The translations under genes were made by a program, and so were the position numbers. Below are positions 23,771-32,250 of a stretch of 58,444 nt of DNA, in pieces. Within the stretch, counting starts at the first letter, position 1. Every line of letters starts with the position of its first letter. The notes beneath the pieces are model-generated. The model did no database searches. It saw only the letters and a program-made list of their open reading frames with translations, and was not told the DNA's origin. This DNA comes from an uncultured Prevotellaceae bacterium (GTDB taxonomy: Bacteria; Bacteroidota; Bacteroidia; Bacteroidales; Bacteroidaceae): contig CACZZQ010000011.1 in NCBI GenBank assembly GCA_902785695.1, forward strand, positions 1 to 58,444. The letters run 5' to 3'.

Positions 23771-25492
23771 TTATTTGATATTTGGCTCTTCCAACCCAAG
23801 GCCCTTCTTCTTGTCTACAACCTTCAGAACGAAACCGAGGAGCAGGGCGGCAACACCAAGACATGCCAGCATGACAAGAGGCCATGTGTAGTCGTACTGA
23901 ACGGCAATCTTCTCTGTGAACTCGGTAATGGCGGTGTCACCCTCAAGCATGGTCAATTTGCCTGCATCTACATCTGCCTTGGTAGCAGCTTCGAACTGGT
24001 CGATTTTTGCTACTAACTCGGGGTTGGTGATATCGAGCACCTTACCGATAAGCAGTGGGAACAGCCACAGACCGATGTTCTGAATCCAGAAGATCAGTGC
24101 GTAAGCAGAACCGATAATCTTGGGCTCTACGAGCTTGGGTACGCTGGGCCACAGTGAGGCGGGAACCAGCGAGAACGATGCGCCGAGCACAAGGATGGTT
24201 AGGTAGGCCACGATGATGCCGCCAATGGCATTCTCGGTGAAGAGAGGAAGCACAAAGGCGAAAGTGAGGTGACATCCAATGAGAAGCAATGAGCCCAGCA
24301 CCAACATGGAGGCAGCCTTTCCCTTATGGTCAACGTAGCTACCCAGGATAGGTGTGATAAGCACAGCCAGCAAGGGGAACACAGCGAAGATGGCACTGGC
24401 CGACTGGCGCATATAACCCATGTAGCAGTAAACTACCAGAGAGATGATAGAGATAGCCAGAAGGGTGTACTGGCGTGATTTCTGTTTCTGGAAATTGCTG
24501 GCAAAACCAAAGCCTGCCACCAACAGCATGATAGCGAACTGTACGAAGGTGACGTTATCGCTTGCCCAGAAAGAACCAGCTGCAGGTGCTTCAAGTGTAA
24601 GGTTACACTGCAGCATATTAACGGCATATTTCTGGAAGGGGAAAATAGCTGAGTAATAGAGCACGCACAGCAGGGCTACGAGCCAGAAACCGCTTGAGGT
24701 GAGAATCTGACCGAGATCGCTAATCTTAAAGGGGTCGTCCTTCTCTTCGGCCTCACCTGTCTGAGCATCCAACTTCTTATCCATCACGAAGTAAACGATG
24801 GTCATAATGAGGGCGATACACAACAGAACAACACCGAATGCAACGGAACGGCTTACGCTAACTTCGCCACCCAGACGAGCAAAATAAGGTGAGAAAATCA
24901 TGCAGGTGGCAACACCAAGGCGGGCGAGAGCCATCTCAGAACCCATAGCCAATGCCATATCGCGGCCTTTGAACCACTTCACAATACCGCGGCTTACGGT
25001 GATACCTGCCATCTCAACGCCACAACCGAAGATCATGAAACCACAGGCGGCAAACTTAGCAGAAGCGGGCATACCCTCGTAGAAAGGACTAACACCCAGC
25101 TCGTCGAACAAGGGGATGTAGTTCAGATTGTTGGTGAACCATGTTTCCAGACCTGAGCCAATGAAGGCATCTGTTACGGCATACCATTTGATGACAGCAC
25201 CTACGAGCATCACCACAGCTGATAGGATGGCGGTGAAGCGGACGCCCATCTTATCAAGGATGATACCTGCAAATATCAGGAAGAAGGCAAATACATTGAG
25301 AAATACCTCTGACCCCTGCATGGTGCCGAAGGCGGTGGAGCTCCAACCGCGCTCTGAAAGCATCAGGTCTTTAATTGGTGAGAGGATATCCATGAATATG
25401 TAGCTGCAGAACATGGCGAGAGCCAGAAGCAGCAGTGCAGTCCACCGCATTCCGGCAGAGTCACGCAGAGTTTTTTGAATTGTTTGTGTCAT
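23771..25492 (-). CDS. MFS transporter
   Basis: The 573-residue protein has about 12 hydrophobic helices. The first is WTALLLLALAMFCSYIFMDI and the last LVMLACLGVAALLLGFVLKV. A cytoplasmic loop between the halves is charged (MDKKLDAQTGEAEEKDD). Loop motif GIILDKMGVR after helix 2 fits the MFS A-motif. A non-membrane insertion of about 40 residues before the last helix (about 505-545) is unusual. The substrate is unknown. It starts 7 bp after the upstream 465-residue protein and precedes the RidA-like gene. Confidence 0.9.
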   Translation of the reverse strand: MTQTIQKTLRDSAGMRWTALLLLALAMFCSYIFMDILSPIKDLMLSERGWSSTAFGTMQGSEVFLNVFAFFLIFAGIILDKMGVRFTAILSAVVMLVGAVIKWYAVTDAFIGSGLETWFTNNLNYIPLFDELGVSPFYEGMPASAKFAACGFMIFGCGVEMAGITVSRGIVKWFKGRDMALAMGSEMALARLGVATCMIFSPYFARLGGEVSVSRSVAFGVVLLCIALIMTIVYFVMDKKLDAQTGEAEEKDDPFKISDLGQILTSSGFWLVALLCVLYYSAIFPFQKYAVNMLQCNLTLEAPAAGSFWASDNVTFVQFAIMLLVAGFGFASNFQKQKSRQYTLLAISIISLVVYCYMGYMRQSASAIFAVFPLLAVLITPILGSYVDHKGKAASMLVLGSLLLIGCHLTFAFVLPLFTENAIGGIIVAYLTILVLGASFSLVPASLWPSVPKLVEPKIIGSAYALIFWIQNIGLWLFPLLIGKVLDITNPELVAKIDQFEAATKADVDAGKLTMLEGDTAITEFTEKIAVQYDYTWPLVMLACLGVAALLLGFVLKVVDKKKGLGLEEPNIK

Positions 25493-25499
25493 TGATGTT

Positions 25500-26897
25500 C
25501 TATTGTTTTATTTGTGTTATTTCGTTCTTGAAGTGCTTGTCAATATCTTGCAGTTCTTGCTCGATGAACTTGTCCATCTGCTCACGAATAAAACGGTCTT
25601 CGAGATTAATCAGGTAGGACATATCTTGGATGGCACGTGTGCCGCTGACCAACAGGCCTCCAATGTCAAGTTTCCCCCATTGTTCGCTGGCAATAGTAAA
25701 GGCAAGGTTTGAACCCGATGCCATGAGGTTTGACAGGAGAATGATCTTCCGCGTACGGGCATCGTAGAACTGGCGTGAACCGTCTGTCTCAGGATTGTAT
25801 TTTAAGCCATGCAGCAGGCCTACCACCATGTTGATGACCAACGGGAGCGCAGCCTGCTTGCCTATCAACGTCAGGTCGCTCATCGTTGCCAGTTGCTGAG
25901 CCTGCATCTGAAATACCTCACTTTCCATTCCTGGCTGGAGGGCTTCTGTGACTGGTGCCAGGATGTCAACAGGCTGACCTTGTGCAGCACGCTGTTGAGC
26001 ATATTGCGAATAGACTGCGGCAGTGAGTCGTCTGGGGTCTTCCTTAATACTTCTCAGTGCTTCTGCCAACATACCAGGTGTGCTGACTCTTTCGCCAGTG
26101 ACGGCATTGGTAGATGTGTAGTCGCTACTGGTATGGGTGCCTGTTATTCTATTGACAATACCGAAAATCCAGTTCATTGGGTCATTATCGAACGTGTTGC
26201 ATGGCATCTCGTCCTTTTGCTCAAGTATCTCTTCCCAGTTCTTTGGCTCTTCGTGAATATCACCTTCGGGGACTTCTTCTGCTTCCGCAGCAAACTCCTC
26301 GTTAGTCTCGTCGATAAGTGCCAATTCCTTAGTGTCGGGCTTCTGTTCAAGCATTGCCATTGCCGATGGCGACAAGGTTGCAAGGATTTTGCCAGACCGT
26401 CCCAACTGTGATGCTATCTTTGGCATCATCGTCCAACGGGCTGTCTGTATACTGGTGGCAATGGAGAGGAATACCAAGTCACTCTGTGTGAGTCCGGTAC
26501 GAGCCGCAAATTCGTTATGAATGCGCTCCAGTTCGCTGATGGCATGGTTTATTTCCTTGTTGCTCAACAAATCTTCTACGACGACATCCTTCCTGATATG
26601 ATGTTGGTCGGCTTTCTTTTCAAGTGACTCCCACGACGGAATCTCGCTCCTGTCCATACGCTCCTTTGTCTTTGCTTGCGTAAGGGTAGGGGCATGATGT
26701 TCTTCCGGCAGTTCAGTGCCAGTCATCTCAGCGAGTGATTTGACACGTTCTTTCATGGCTGACAGTCTTTTGGCCATATTGTCAAGATCATGCAGCTCAC
26801 CTTGCTTCTGCTCTCTCAGTTGTGCCAGGTCGCCTTCCTGCATCTTGAGCACCCGCAGCGTGCGCTTTTCATCATCGGTATATGTTTTGTCAGCCAT
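25500..26897 (-). CDS. Unrecognised 465-residue protein
   Basis: I cannot place this protein. The N-terminus (about 5-60) is a charged coiled coil (DLAQLREQKQGELHDLDNMA). Residues 85-200 are helical. A strongly acidic stretch lies at about 205-245. The C-terminal half has hydrophobic segments at 351-365, 384-404 and 410-419 (LPLVINMVVGLLHGL; IILLSNLMASGSNLAFTIA; LDIGGLLVSG) and ends in an amphipathic helix. There is no signal peptide. It could associate with membrane without spanning it. It is preceded by a 135-residue partner 9 bp upstream and followed by the MFS gene 7 bp downstream. Confidence 0.8.
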   Translation of the reverse strand: MADKTYTDDEKRTLRVLKMQEGDLAQLREQKQGELHDLDNMAKRLSAMKERVKSLAEMTGTELPEEHHAPTLTQAKTKERMDRSEIPSWESLEKKADQHHIRKDVVVEDLLSNKEINHAISELERIHNEFAARTGLTQSDLVFLSIATSIQTARWTMMPKIASQLGRSGKILATLSPSAMAMLEQKPDTKELALIDETNEEFAAEAEEVPEGDIHEEPKNWEEILEQKDEMPCNTFDNDPMNWIFGIVNRITGTHTSSDYTSTNAVTGERVSTPGMLAEALRSIKEDPRRLTAAVYSQYAQQRAAQGQPVDILAPVTEALQPGMESEVFQMQAQQLATMSDLTLIGKQAALPLVINMVVGLLHGLKYNPETDGSRQFYDARTRKIILLSNLMASGSNLAFTIASEQWGKLDIGGLLVSGTRAIQDMSYLINLEDRFIREQMDKFIEQELQDIDKHFKNEITQIKQ

Positions 26898-26906
26898 AGC
26901 TAAGAG

Positions 26907-27314
26907 TTATTTCCTTTTGTTCTTCTGGGCCTCTTCAATACGTTGCAGCGCCTCTTCCAGGAAATCGATGGTCTCCTGCATATTCTTGCGTTGCTCTTCG
27001 TTTTGATAGCTTTCCTCCTCCATCTTCTTGATGATGGCTTGCTGCTTGGCAATAATCGAGCGCTTCATCATCTCCATCTCCTGGCGTTGGCGCTCCTTGG
27101 CTTTTATATACCTATATAATACGCGCGCGCCTAAGACAAAGGGGTTCATGGTGCATACCAGATTCCATGGGTCGGTCAGAAACTCCTTGATACCATTGTT
27201 GTAGCCAAGCTGATTCTTCAGTACTTCATTGACGCTGTTCTGAGGGTCTTTCAGTATTTGATCTGCAACATTGACTACAGTGGTATAATAGTCCCTGACA
27301 TTCGTTGGCTTCAT
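26907..27314 (-). CDS. Unrecognised 135-residue coiled-coil protein
   Basis: The N-terminal half contains LGYNNGIKEFLTDPWNLV and a weakly hydrophobic segment (CTMNPFVLGARVLYRYI). The C-terminal 75 residues form a long charged coiled coil (KERQRQEMEMMKRSIIAKQQ and onward). No known domain is recognised. The close spacing to the 465-residue gene, which also has a coiled coil, suggests that the two proteins act together. Confidence 0.75.
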   Translation of the reverse strand: MKPTNVRDYYTTVVNVADQILKDPQNSVNEVLKNQLGYNNGIKEFLTDPWNLVCTMNPFVLGARVLYRYIKAKERQRQEMEMMKRSIIAKQQAIIKKMEEESYQNEEQRKNMQETIDFLEEALQRIEEAQKNKRK

Positions 27315-27333
27315 AGGCTTAAGGCAGACGTGC

Positions 27334-27984
27334 TTATTGATTATTGCTACTGATGGCTTTGAGAAGCTGTATCAGACTGGCTTCGTCAGACCAGCTGAAG
27401 GTATCCAGTCCGATAATAGTGCGGTATTTGCGCTTCACCTCCTTGTCTTTGGGCAGATTGCGTGATACCTCGCGCTCATGAACCTTAATGAGCTCACCAT
27501 TATACAAGTAATAGTAATGAGAAAAGATGGGAAGCTTATAGTCCTCATCGTTATTCAGATCCATAGAAGAGGTCGTAATGCCTCCATTCTCAAATCCCAT
27601 GTTCGAGACGTTGATATTGTTTCGCAATTGCTGATTGTAGGCAACCATGTCAATCAGGTCAATGCGATAGAGCACATTGGAACCTACAGAATCAACCACA
27701 AATCCCAGTTGGTTGTGGATGTTGTAATACTTGCGATCATCGAATTGAACAGTTGCGATGGTCTCCATATTCGCTTCCATGGTGTATTCACCATTCAGAT
27801 AAAGCAAAGAGCTGTTTTTCAAAGATACATTGGTGAGCGACTGTTTGATAGTCTTACCGTTCATCAGCGTAATGACCGATGGTTTGAATTCCTTGTAAAG
27901 TGTTACGCTGGTGGTCTTAACCTGGGCTATTGCTGTTAGTCCAAGAACCATGAATACTGCAAAAAAAATGTTTTTCTTAATCAT
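27334..27984 (-). CDS. Secreted protein of unknown function
   Basis: The 216-residue protein has a signal peptide (MIKKNIFFAVFMVLGLTAIA, cleaved before Q) and a beta-rich body (VTLYKEFKPSVITLMNGKTI; NVSLKNSSLLYLNGEYTM). It resembles Bacteroidetes periplasmic proteins of unknown role. The start at 27984 is preferred. The longer in-frame extension to 28110 runs through a tRNA gene. It lies 31 bp downstream of a strong terminator and 19 bp upstream of the 135-residue gene, so it may lead the minus-strand operon. Confidence 0.8.
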   Translation of the reverse strand: MIKKNIFFAVFMVLGLTAIAQVKTTSVTLYKEFKPSVITLMNGKTIKQSLTNVSLKNSSLLYLNGEYTMEANMETIATVQFDDRKYYNIHNQLGFVVDSVGSNVLYRIDLIDMVAYNQQLRNNINVSNMGFENGGITTSSMDLNNDEDYKLPIFSHYYYLYNGELIKVHEREVSRNLPKDKEVKRKYRTIIGLDTFSWSDEASLIQLLKAISSNNQ

Positions 27985-28019
27985 AGTCTTATGTTTTCTT
28001 TCTGGTTGATATTTAAAAA

Positions 28020-28046
28020 GCTCATCGATTCCAAAAATCAATGAGC
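28020..28046 (-). terminator. Rho-independent terminator of the tRNA-Asp genes
   Basis: On the minus strand GCTCATTGATT pairs with AATCGATGAGC (11 bp, one wobble) around a 5-nt loop and is followed by TTTTTAAA. It begins 15 bp after the 3' end of the second tRNA-Asp. Confidence 0.85.
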
Positions 28047-28060
28047 CTCTGTTTTCCTTG

Positions 28061-28134
28061 CGGTGCGTACGAGATTCGAACTCGTGACCTCCTGCGTGAC
28101 AGGCAGGCATTCTAACCTACTGAACTAACGCACC
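28061..28134 (-). tRNA. tRNA-Asp (GTC), copy 2
   Basis: Acceptor stem GGTGCGT/ACGCACC, discriminator G. Anticodon stem CCTGC/GCAGG with loop CTGTCAC gives anticodon GTC. CCA is not encoded. It is identical to the copy at 28168-28241. Confidence 0.95.
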
Positions 28135-28167
28135 ATACTGTTATGTTTGCTATTTAAGAAAGAGAAG

Positions 28168-28241
28168 CGGTGCGTACGAGATTCGAACTCGTGACCTCCT
28201 GCGTGACAGGCAGGCATTCTAACCTACTGAACTAACGCACC
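28168..28241 (-). tRNA. tRNA-Asp (GTC), copy 1
   Basis: It is the same 74 bases as the downstream copy, 33 bp apart, a recent tandem duplication or one kept identical by gene conversion. Confidence 0.95.
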
Positions 28242-28268
28242 ATTGGTCTCTTGGCTGTTTAGCGGGTG

Positions 28269-28276
28269 CAAAGGTA
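28269..28276 (-). promoter_or_regulatory. -7 box of the tRNA-Asp pair
   Basis: TACCTTTG on the minus strand lies 27 bp before the first tRNA-Asp. The GCGGGTGCAAA context after it is shared with the tRNA-Arg promoter. Confidence 0.65.
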
Positions 28277-28388
28277 TTACTTTTTCCTGAATTACAAAAA
28301 TATTTCGATGGAAACTTTTTGCAGTTAACATCCTTTAAGAGATTGGAAATCCTCTTTGCTTATAAAAAAGATGTTTTTGTTGAAAATA

Positions 28389-28420
28389 TTTGTTCAGTTT
28401 CAGGGAAATGTGTAATTTTG
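28389..28420 (+). promoter_or_regulatory. Promoter of the VTC/DUF4956 cluster
   Basis: TTTG (28389-28392) and TAATTTTG (28413-28420) are 20 bp apart. The ATG at 28449 follows with a leader of about 25 nt. Confidence 0.7.
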
Positions 28421-28448
28421 CCAACAAATCAATAGCTGAAAGCCTTCT

Positions 28449-29192
28449 ATGGATGAAATACTGAGTACATTTGCGCCAATCACGCTTGACGAGATGAGCA
28501 GTGTGAAACTGATGAATCGCACAGACACAAAGTTTGTGACCAATCTGCCTCAATTATATAGATTGTTGGAGATGGCCCATGATGACTATTATGCTCAAGA
28601 GATTGACGGACAGCGTAATATGCTTTATGACACCACCTATTTTGATACGCGTGATTACGAAATGTATAAGGAACACCAACATGGCCATACCAATAGGCAG
28701 AAAATCCGTTTCCGCACTTACGTCAGCAGTCATTTGCAGTTTATGGAGGTGAAAACCAAGAATAATCACGGACGTACGAAGAAGAAACGCATAGAGGTGG
28801 GGGATATGGATCTCAGTGATGTGGAGAAACGGGAGTTCCTGGCTCGCACGCTGAGGTATAATGTAGATACGCTTATTCCCCACATGCATAATTATTTCCG
28901 TCGTATCACGCTGGTGAATAAAGCCAAGACGGAACGCCTGACTATCGATACGTCGTTGGAGTTCCATAATATGCAGACCAACACCGACCGCGATATGGGG
29001 CCTCTGGTCATTATTGAACTGAAGCGCGACGGGCTTGTCTTTTCACCCGTTCTGGAGATGTTGCGCCAACTCCGAATTCATCCCCACGGTTTCAGTAAAT
29101 ATTGTATGGGGGCGGCATTGACAAACGGACAACTGCCAGTTAACCGCTTTAAGAAAAAACTGAGAGATGTGGAAAAAATCGTAAAATTATAA
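28449..29192 (+). CDS. VTC-domain protein, putative polyphosphate polymerase
   Basis: The VTC domain makes polyphosphate from ATP in yeast Vtc4. The tunnel-fold residues expected for triphosphate binding are visible here. They include R24 and K28 (MNRTDTKFV), R83, R87 and R89 (NRQKIRFRTY), E100 and K102 (FMEVKTK), the basic run K111-R114, YFRR 149-152, E190 and K192 (VIIELKRDG), and S216-K217 (GFSKYCMGA). The protein is 247 residues, so it is a bare catalytic domain without SPX or membrane parts. The next gene, a DUF4956 membrane protein 20 bp on, could supply the membrane partner. Polymerase activity is inferred. Confidence 0.9.
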   Translation: MDEILSTFAPITLDEMSSVKLMNRTDTKFVTNLPQLYRLLEMAHDDYYAQEIDGQRNMLYDTTYFDTRDYEMYKEHQHGHTNRQKIRFRTYVSSHLQFMEVKTKNNHGRTKKKRIEVGDMDLSDVEKREFLARTLRYNVDTLIPHMHNYFRRITLVNKAKTERLTIDTSLEFHNMQTNTDRDMGPLVIIELKRDGLVFSPVLEMLRQLRIHPHGFSKYCMGAALTNGQLPVNRFKKKLRDVEKIVKL

Positions 29193-29212
29193 CAAACAAC
29201 CAATAAAAAACT

Positions 29213-29890
29213 ATGGGTTTTATTCAAGATTTATTTTCTGTTGATTTCTGCAATGCGTTAGTGAGATTCTTCATTTGCTTTGCTGTAAACTGGGTTATCG
29301 TAAACAGACTCTACTATAAAAAGAGCCACAGAAGGGACTTCTACTTTACCTTCCTTCTGATTTCTGTAGCTATATTCTTCCTTGTGTACTTTATGATGGG
29401 TATGGACAGAGGCAAGGCTACTATGGGCGTAGGTTTGGGGCTCTTTGGCATTTTCAGTATCATGCGCTATCGTACTGATACGATGCCAGTGCGTGAGATG
29501 ACATACCTCTTTATTATAGTATGTCTCTCCGTGGTTCATGCAATGGTAGATATTGAGAACGACAATCCCAATTACATTGCCGAATATGGTAAATTGCTGA
29601 TTATAGATGTGATTGTGCTCGTCTCGATTACCTTATGTGAGATGACGCTGAAAGTGCAGAACACCAAACTGATTCAATATGACCGTCCGGAATTGGCAAA
29701 GCCAGAGAACAGAGAGCAACTGATTGCCGACCTGGAACAGCGTACAGGCTTGAAGATACTGAAAGTGGAAGTGGGAGGTATAGACTTTCTGAAGGACTCT
29801 GTAGTGCTTCGTGTCACTTATGCAGGTGAAAACGTAAGTGATGTCGATGCCCAATACACAGTAAGGAAATCGCAATGGAGAAACGTCTGA
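29213..29890 (+). CDS. DUF4956 membrane protein
   Basis: There are about five membrane helices in residues 12-150 (ALVRFFICFAVNWVIVN; YFTFLLISVAIFFLVYFMMG; LLIIDVIVLVSITLCEMTL). A conserved loop, GVGLGLFGIFSIMRYRTD, precedes helix 4. A soluble C-terminal domain (about 160-225) is probably cytoplasmic. The DUF4956 family regularly neighbours VTC-domain genes. By analogy with the yeast VTC complex it could channel polyphosphate across the membrane, which is untested here. It overlaps the next gene by 16 bp. Confidence 0.9.
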   Translation: MGFIQDLFSVDFCNALVRFFICFAVNWVIVNRLYYKKSHRRDFYFTFLLISVAIFFLVYFMMGMDRGKATMGVGLGLFGIFSIMRYRTDTMPVREMTYLFIIVCLSVVHAMVDIENDNPNYIAEYGKLLIIDVIVLVSITLCEMTLKVQNTKLIQYDRPELAKPENREQLIADLEQRTGLKILKVEVGGIDFLKDSVVLRVTYAGENVSDVDAQYTVRKSQWRNV

Positions 29891-30621
29891 TTATACTTTT
29901 GCTCACGTTCGTCGGAGTCGTTACGGGTGTTTGTGCCCAAGGTAACGACTTTGGTATGTGGTATGAACTTGGAGCAGATAAGAAACTATCCCGTCAATGG
30001 AGCTTAGGTGTGGAGAGTGAGTTGCGTACACGTAACAATACCCGCACCTTAGACAGATGGAGTGTGGGAGTTAGTGCCGAATACAAGGTGCTGAAGTGGC
30101 TAAAGGTCTCAGCAGGTTATACCTTCCTGTATGACAATAACATGGAGGAAATGGATTTCAAACGCGACGGATTTACTCCAAACAACTGGCTTCCAAGCTA
30201 TTGGGGCGTGCGTCACCGCTTTAATGCAGGTCTGACGGGCAGTGCTGCCTGGAAACGCTTCAAGTTCTCCCTGCGTGAACGCTGGCAATACACCTATCGT
30301 CCCGAGGCTGATGGCAAGAAGTATGATTTCGACAACTCCGTTTGGAAATCCGTTAAAGCAAAGGGGAAAAACGTGCTTCGCAGCCGCTTTCAGGCAGAAT
30401 ATGATATCCCTCGCTGGAAGTTCGACCCTACTGCCAGTGTTGAGATGTTCAACGACAATAACGGTATACAGAAGATGCGCTATCAGTTTGGCGTTGACTA
30501 CAAATACAAGAAATACCATGTGTTCTCGCTGTCATATCGTTTCCAGAATGTCAATTCCTCTGACGATGACAATGACTTGAATAGCCATCTGATAGGACTC
30601 GGCTATACATACAAATTCTAA
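29875..30621 (+). CDS. DUF2490 outer-membrane beta-barrel protein
   Basis: A signal peptide (VVTGVCAQ) is followed by alternating beta-strands typical of DUF2490 (FGMWYELGADKKLSRQWSLG; YKYKKYHVFSLSYRFQN) and an aromatic C-terminal residue (LGYTYKF). It is likely an outer-membrane barrel of about 10-12 strands. Its role is unknown. It sits between the inner-membrane DUF4956 protein and the secreted carbohydrate-binding proteins, so it may give the cluster an exit path or anchor. Confidence 0.87.
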   Translation: MEKRLIILLLTFVGVVTGVCAQGNDFGMWYELGADKKLSRQWSLGVESELRTRNNTRTLDRWSVGVSAEYKVLKWLKVSAGYTFLYDNNMEEMDFKRDGFTPNNWLPSYWGVRHRFNAGLTGSAAWKRFKFSLRERWQYTYRPEADGKKYDFDNSVWKSVKAKGKNVLRSRFQAEYDIPRWKFDPTASVEMFNDNNGIQKMRYQFGVDYKYKKYHVFSLSYRFQNVNSSDDDNDLNSHLIGLGYTYKF

Positions 30622-30640
30622 CTTCAGACAAATCGAAAAG

Positions 30641-31801
30641 ATGAAAAGGATATTTGCATACGTTTTGCTGACACTCTTCATGGCTGCTTGCGCCAGTGAT
30701 GACAAGTATTCGTGGGATGAGGATTTTGCTGACAAGACTGCTACTGACACAATAAGAATTGGTCTGGCCTACAATGGGGCGACAGTGCTGGTGACAGGCG
30801 ATGATTACGGCTTTGTCAATGTTGAGGGAGCCGATGTCACTGTTCATTCCGGCACAAACAAGTTTCTACAACTTACGTTAAGTGGTTCTACTGCCGATGG
30901 TTCTCTTCTTATTTACAGTTGGAGGAAGTTGGGTATTGTTCTTGATAATGTGACTATTGTTAACCCAGACGGACCAGCCATCAATAACCAATGCGGCAAG
31001 GCGTTTTATGTTACTTTGGCAGACGGAACTACAAACACGCTGACTGATGGTGAGGCTTATTCCAATGCGCTTGATGCCAATGGCGATACTATAGACCAAA
31101 AAGCGACATTGTTCAGTGAAGGGCAGGTATACTTTGACGGAACAGGCTCTCTTACAGTAAACGGTAAGGCGAAGAACGGCATTGCCAGTGATGACTATGT
31201 TGTCATAAATGGCGGCACTATTACTGTCAAAGTAGAATCGACGGGTTCAAACGGAATCAAGGTCAATGATGGTTTCACGATTATTGACGGTATTCTGAAT
31301 GTCAGTGTGGCTGCAGATGGTGCCAGAGGCATAAGAAGTGAAGCACGTACTACAATCTCTGGAGGTCAGACAACCATCATAACGTCTGGCGGTTGTGTGG
31401 TGGAAACGATTGATGGTGTGGAAGATGCATCTTCCGCTGCCGGCATCAAGAGTGACAGCCTTTTCACGATGACAGCAGGAACACTGACGATTACCAGTTC
31501 TGGTGATGGCGGCAAGGGTATCAACTGTGCCGATTCTGTCAAGTTCAGCGGTGGTACCCTTGAGGCTATAACCACAGGAACCAATGATAAGGGTAAGCCC
31601 AAGGCTGTTAAGAGCGACGTAGCCATTATTCTTAGCGGTGGGTCGTTTACGGCAAAGTGTGAATATAGCTGGGCTTGTGATAACGGCTATGAGGCTGACG
31701 AAGATGAATCAAACGCATCGATAGCGTCTAAGATGGTGACTATTCTTGGTGAAGCCCAGTATAAGTTACTGAAGAAAAAAGAAATGATAGTGAAATTTTA
31801 A
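30641..31801 (+). CDS. Cthe_2159-type carbohydrate-binding lipoprotein
   Basis: A lipobox, MAAC (residues 14-17), follows a short signal. The rest is a right-handed beta-helix of the Cthe_2159 family, with turns such as NGGTITVKVESTGSNGIKVN, SVAADGARGIRSEA and GDGGKGINCADSVKFSGGT. The Clostridium thermocellum founder binds polygalacturonate. In this family glycine and aspartate-rich turns can bind calcium. The ligand here is unknown. It is fourth in the VTC cluster, and a paralogue lies two genes on. Confidence 0.87.
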   Translation: MKRIFAYVLLTLFMAACASDDKYSWDEDFADKTATDTIRIGLAYNGATVLVTGDDYGFVNVEGADVTVHSGTNKFLQLTLSGSTADGSLLIYSWRKLGIVLDNVTIVNPDGPAINNQCGKAFYVTLADGTTNTLTDGEAYSNALDANGDTIDQKATLFSEGQVYFDGTGSLTVNGKAKNGIASDDYVVINGGTITVKVESTGSNGIKVNDGFTIIDGILNVSVAADGARGIRSEARTTISGGQTTIITSGGCVVETIDGVEDASSAAGIKSDSLFTMTAGTLTITSSGDGGKGINCADSVKFSGGTLEAITTGTNDKGKPKAVKSDVAIILSGGSFTAKCEYSWACDNGYEADEDESNASIASKMVTILGEAQYKLLKKKEMIVKF

Positions 31802-31813
31802 TACTCCAAAACA

Positions 31814-32236
31814 ATGAAAAAACTACTTGTCTGTCTAACAACACTGATGTGCTGCCTCTTTGTAAATGCGGCACAGAAATTGACTATTAATGGTGAAATC
31901 GTAGAAAAAGCCGTTTACTCAATGACTTTTGACGGTGATAACGTCATTCTTACTTTCAGCGACCAGACTTCTCAGACTGTTGATATGTCGAATGTTGTCA
32001 TCACATTCGATGCAGGTACTACCGATATCTATAGTCTCAAGATGCCAGTAGGGTCAAAGCTCGACATCGATGGCTTGTCTGCTAATTCAGAAATCTCTAT
32101 TTACAATGCCGCAGGCAAGATGGTCTTGAAGACAAAGGCAGAAAGGACCTCGCAGAATCTCTCTACAGAGGGACTGAAAAGCGGTGTGTACATTCTGAAA
32201 GCAGGTAATAAGATAGTGAAATTCGTCAAGAAATAA
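31814..32236 (+). CDS. Small secreted protein with T9SS-like C-terminal domain
   Basis: A signal peptide (LLVCLTTLMCCLFVNA, then AQ) is followed by about 60 residues of beta-structure (MTFDGDNVILTFSDQTSQTV). The C-terminal part resembles type IX secretion sorting domains (SEISIYNAAGKMVLKT; GLKSGVYILKAGNKIVKFVK). At 140 residues there is little room for a cargo domain, so it may be a structural or adaptor subunit. It lies 12 bp after one Cthe_2159 gene and 14 bp before the other. Confidence 0.75.
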   Translation: MKKLLVCLTTLMCCLFVNAAQKLTINGEIVEKAVYSMTFDGDNVILTFSDQTSQTVDMSNVVITFDAGTTDIYSLKMPVGSKLDIDGLSANSEISIYNAAGKMVLKTKAERTSQNLSTEGLKSGVYILKAGNKIVKFVKK

Positions 32237-32250
32237 ATAACCTTTTGTCT

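Noticed and set aside
27985-28110. Longer N-terminus of the secreted protein to 28110
   Set aside because: The extension is read through a tRNA gene and a terminator. The signal peptide begins at 27984.
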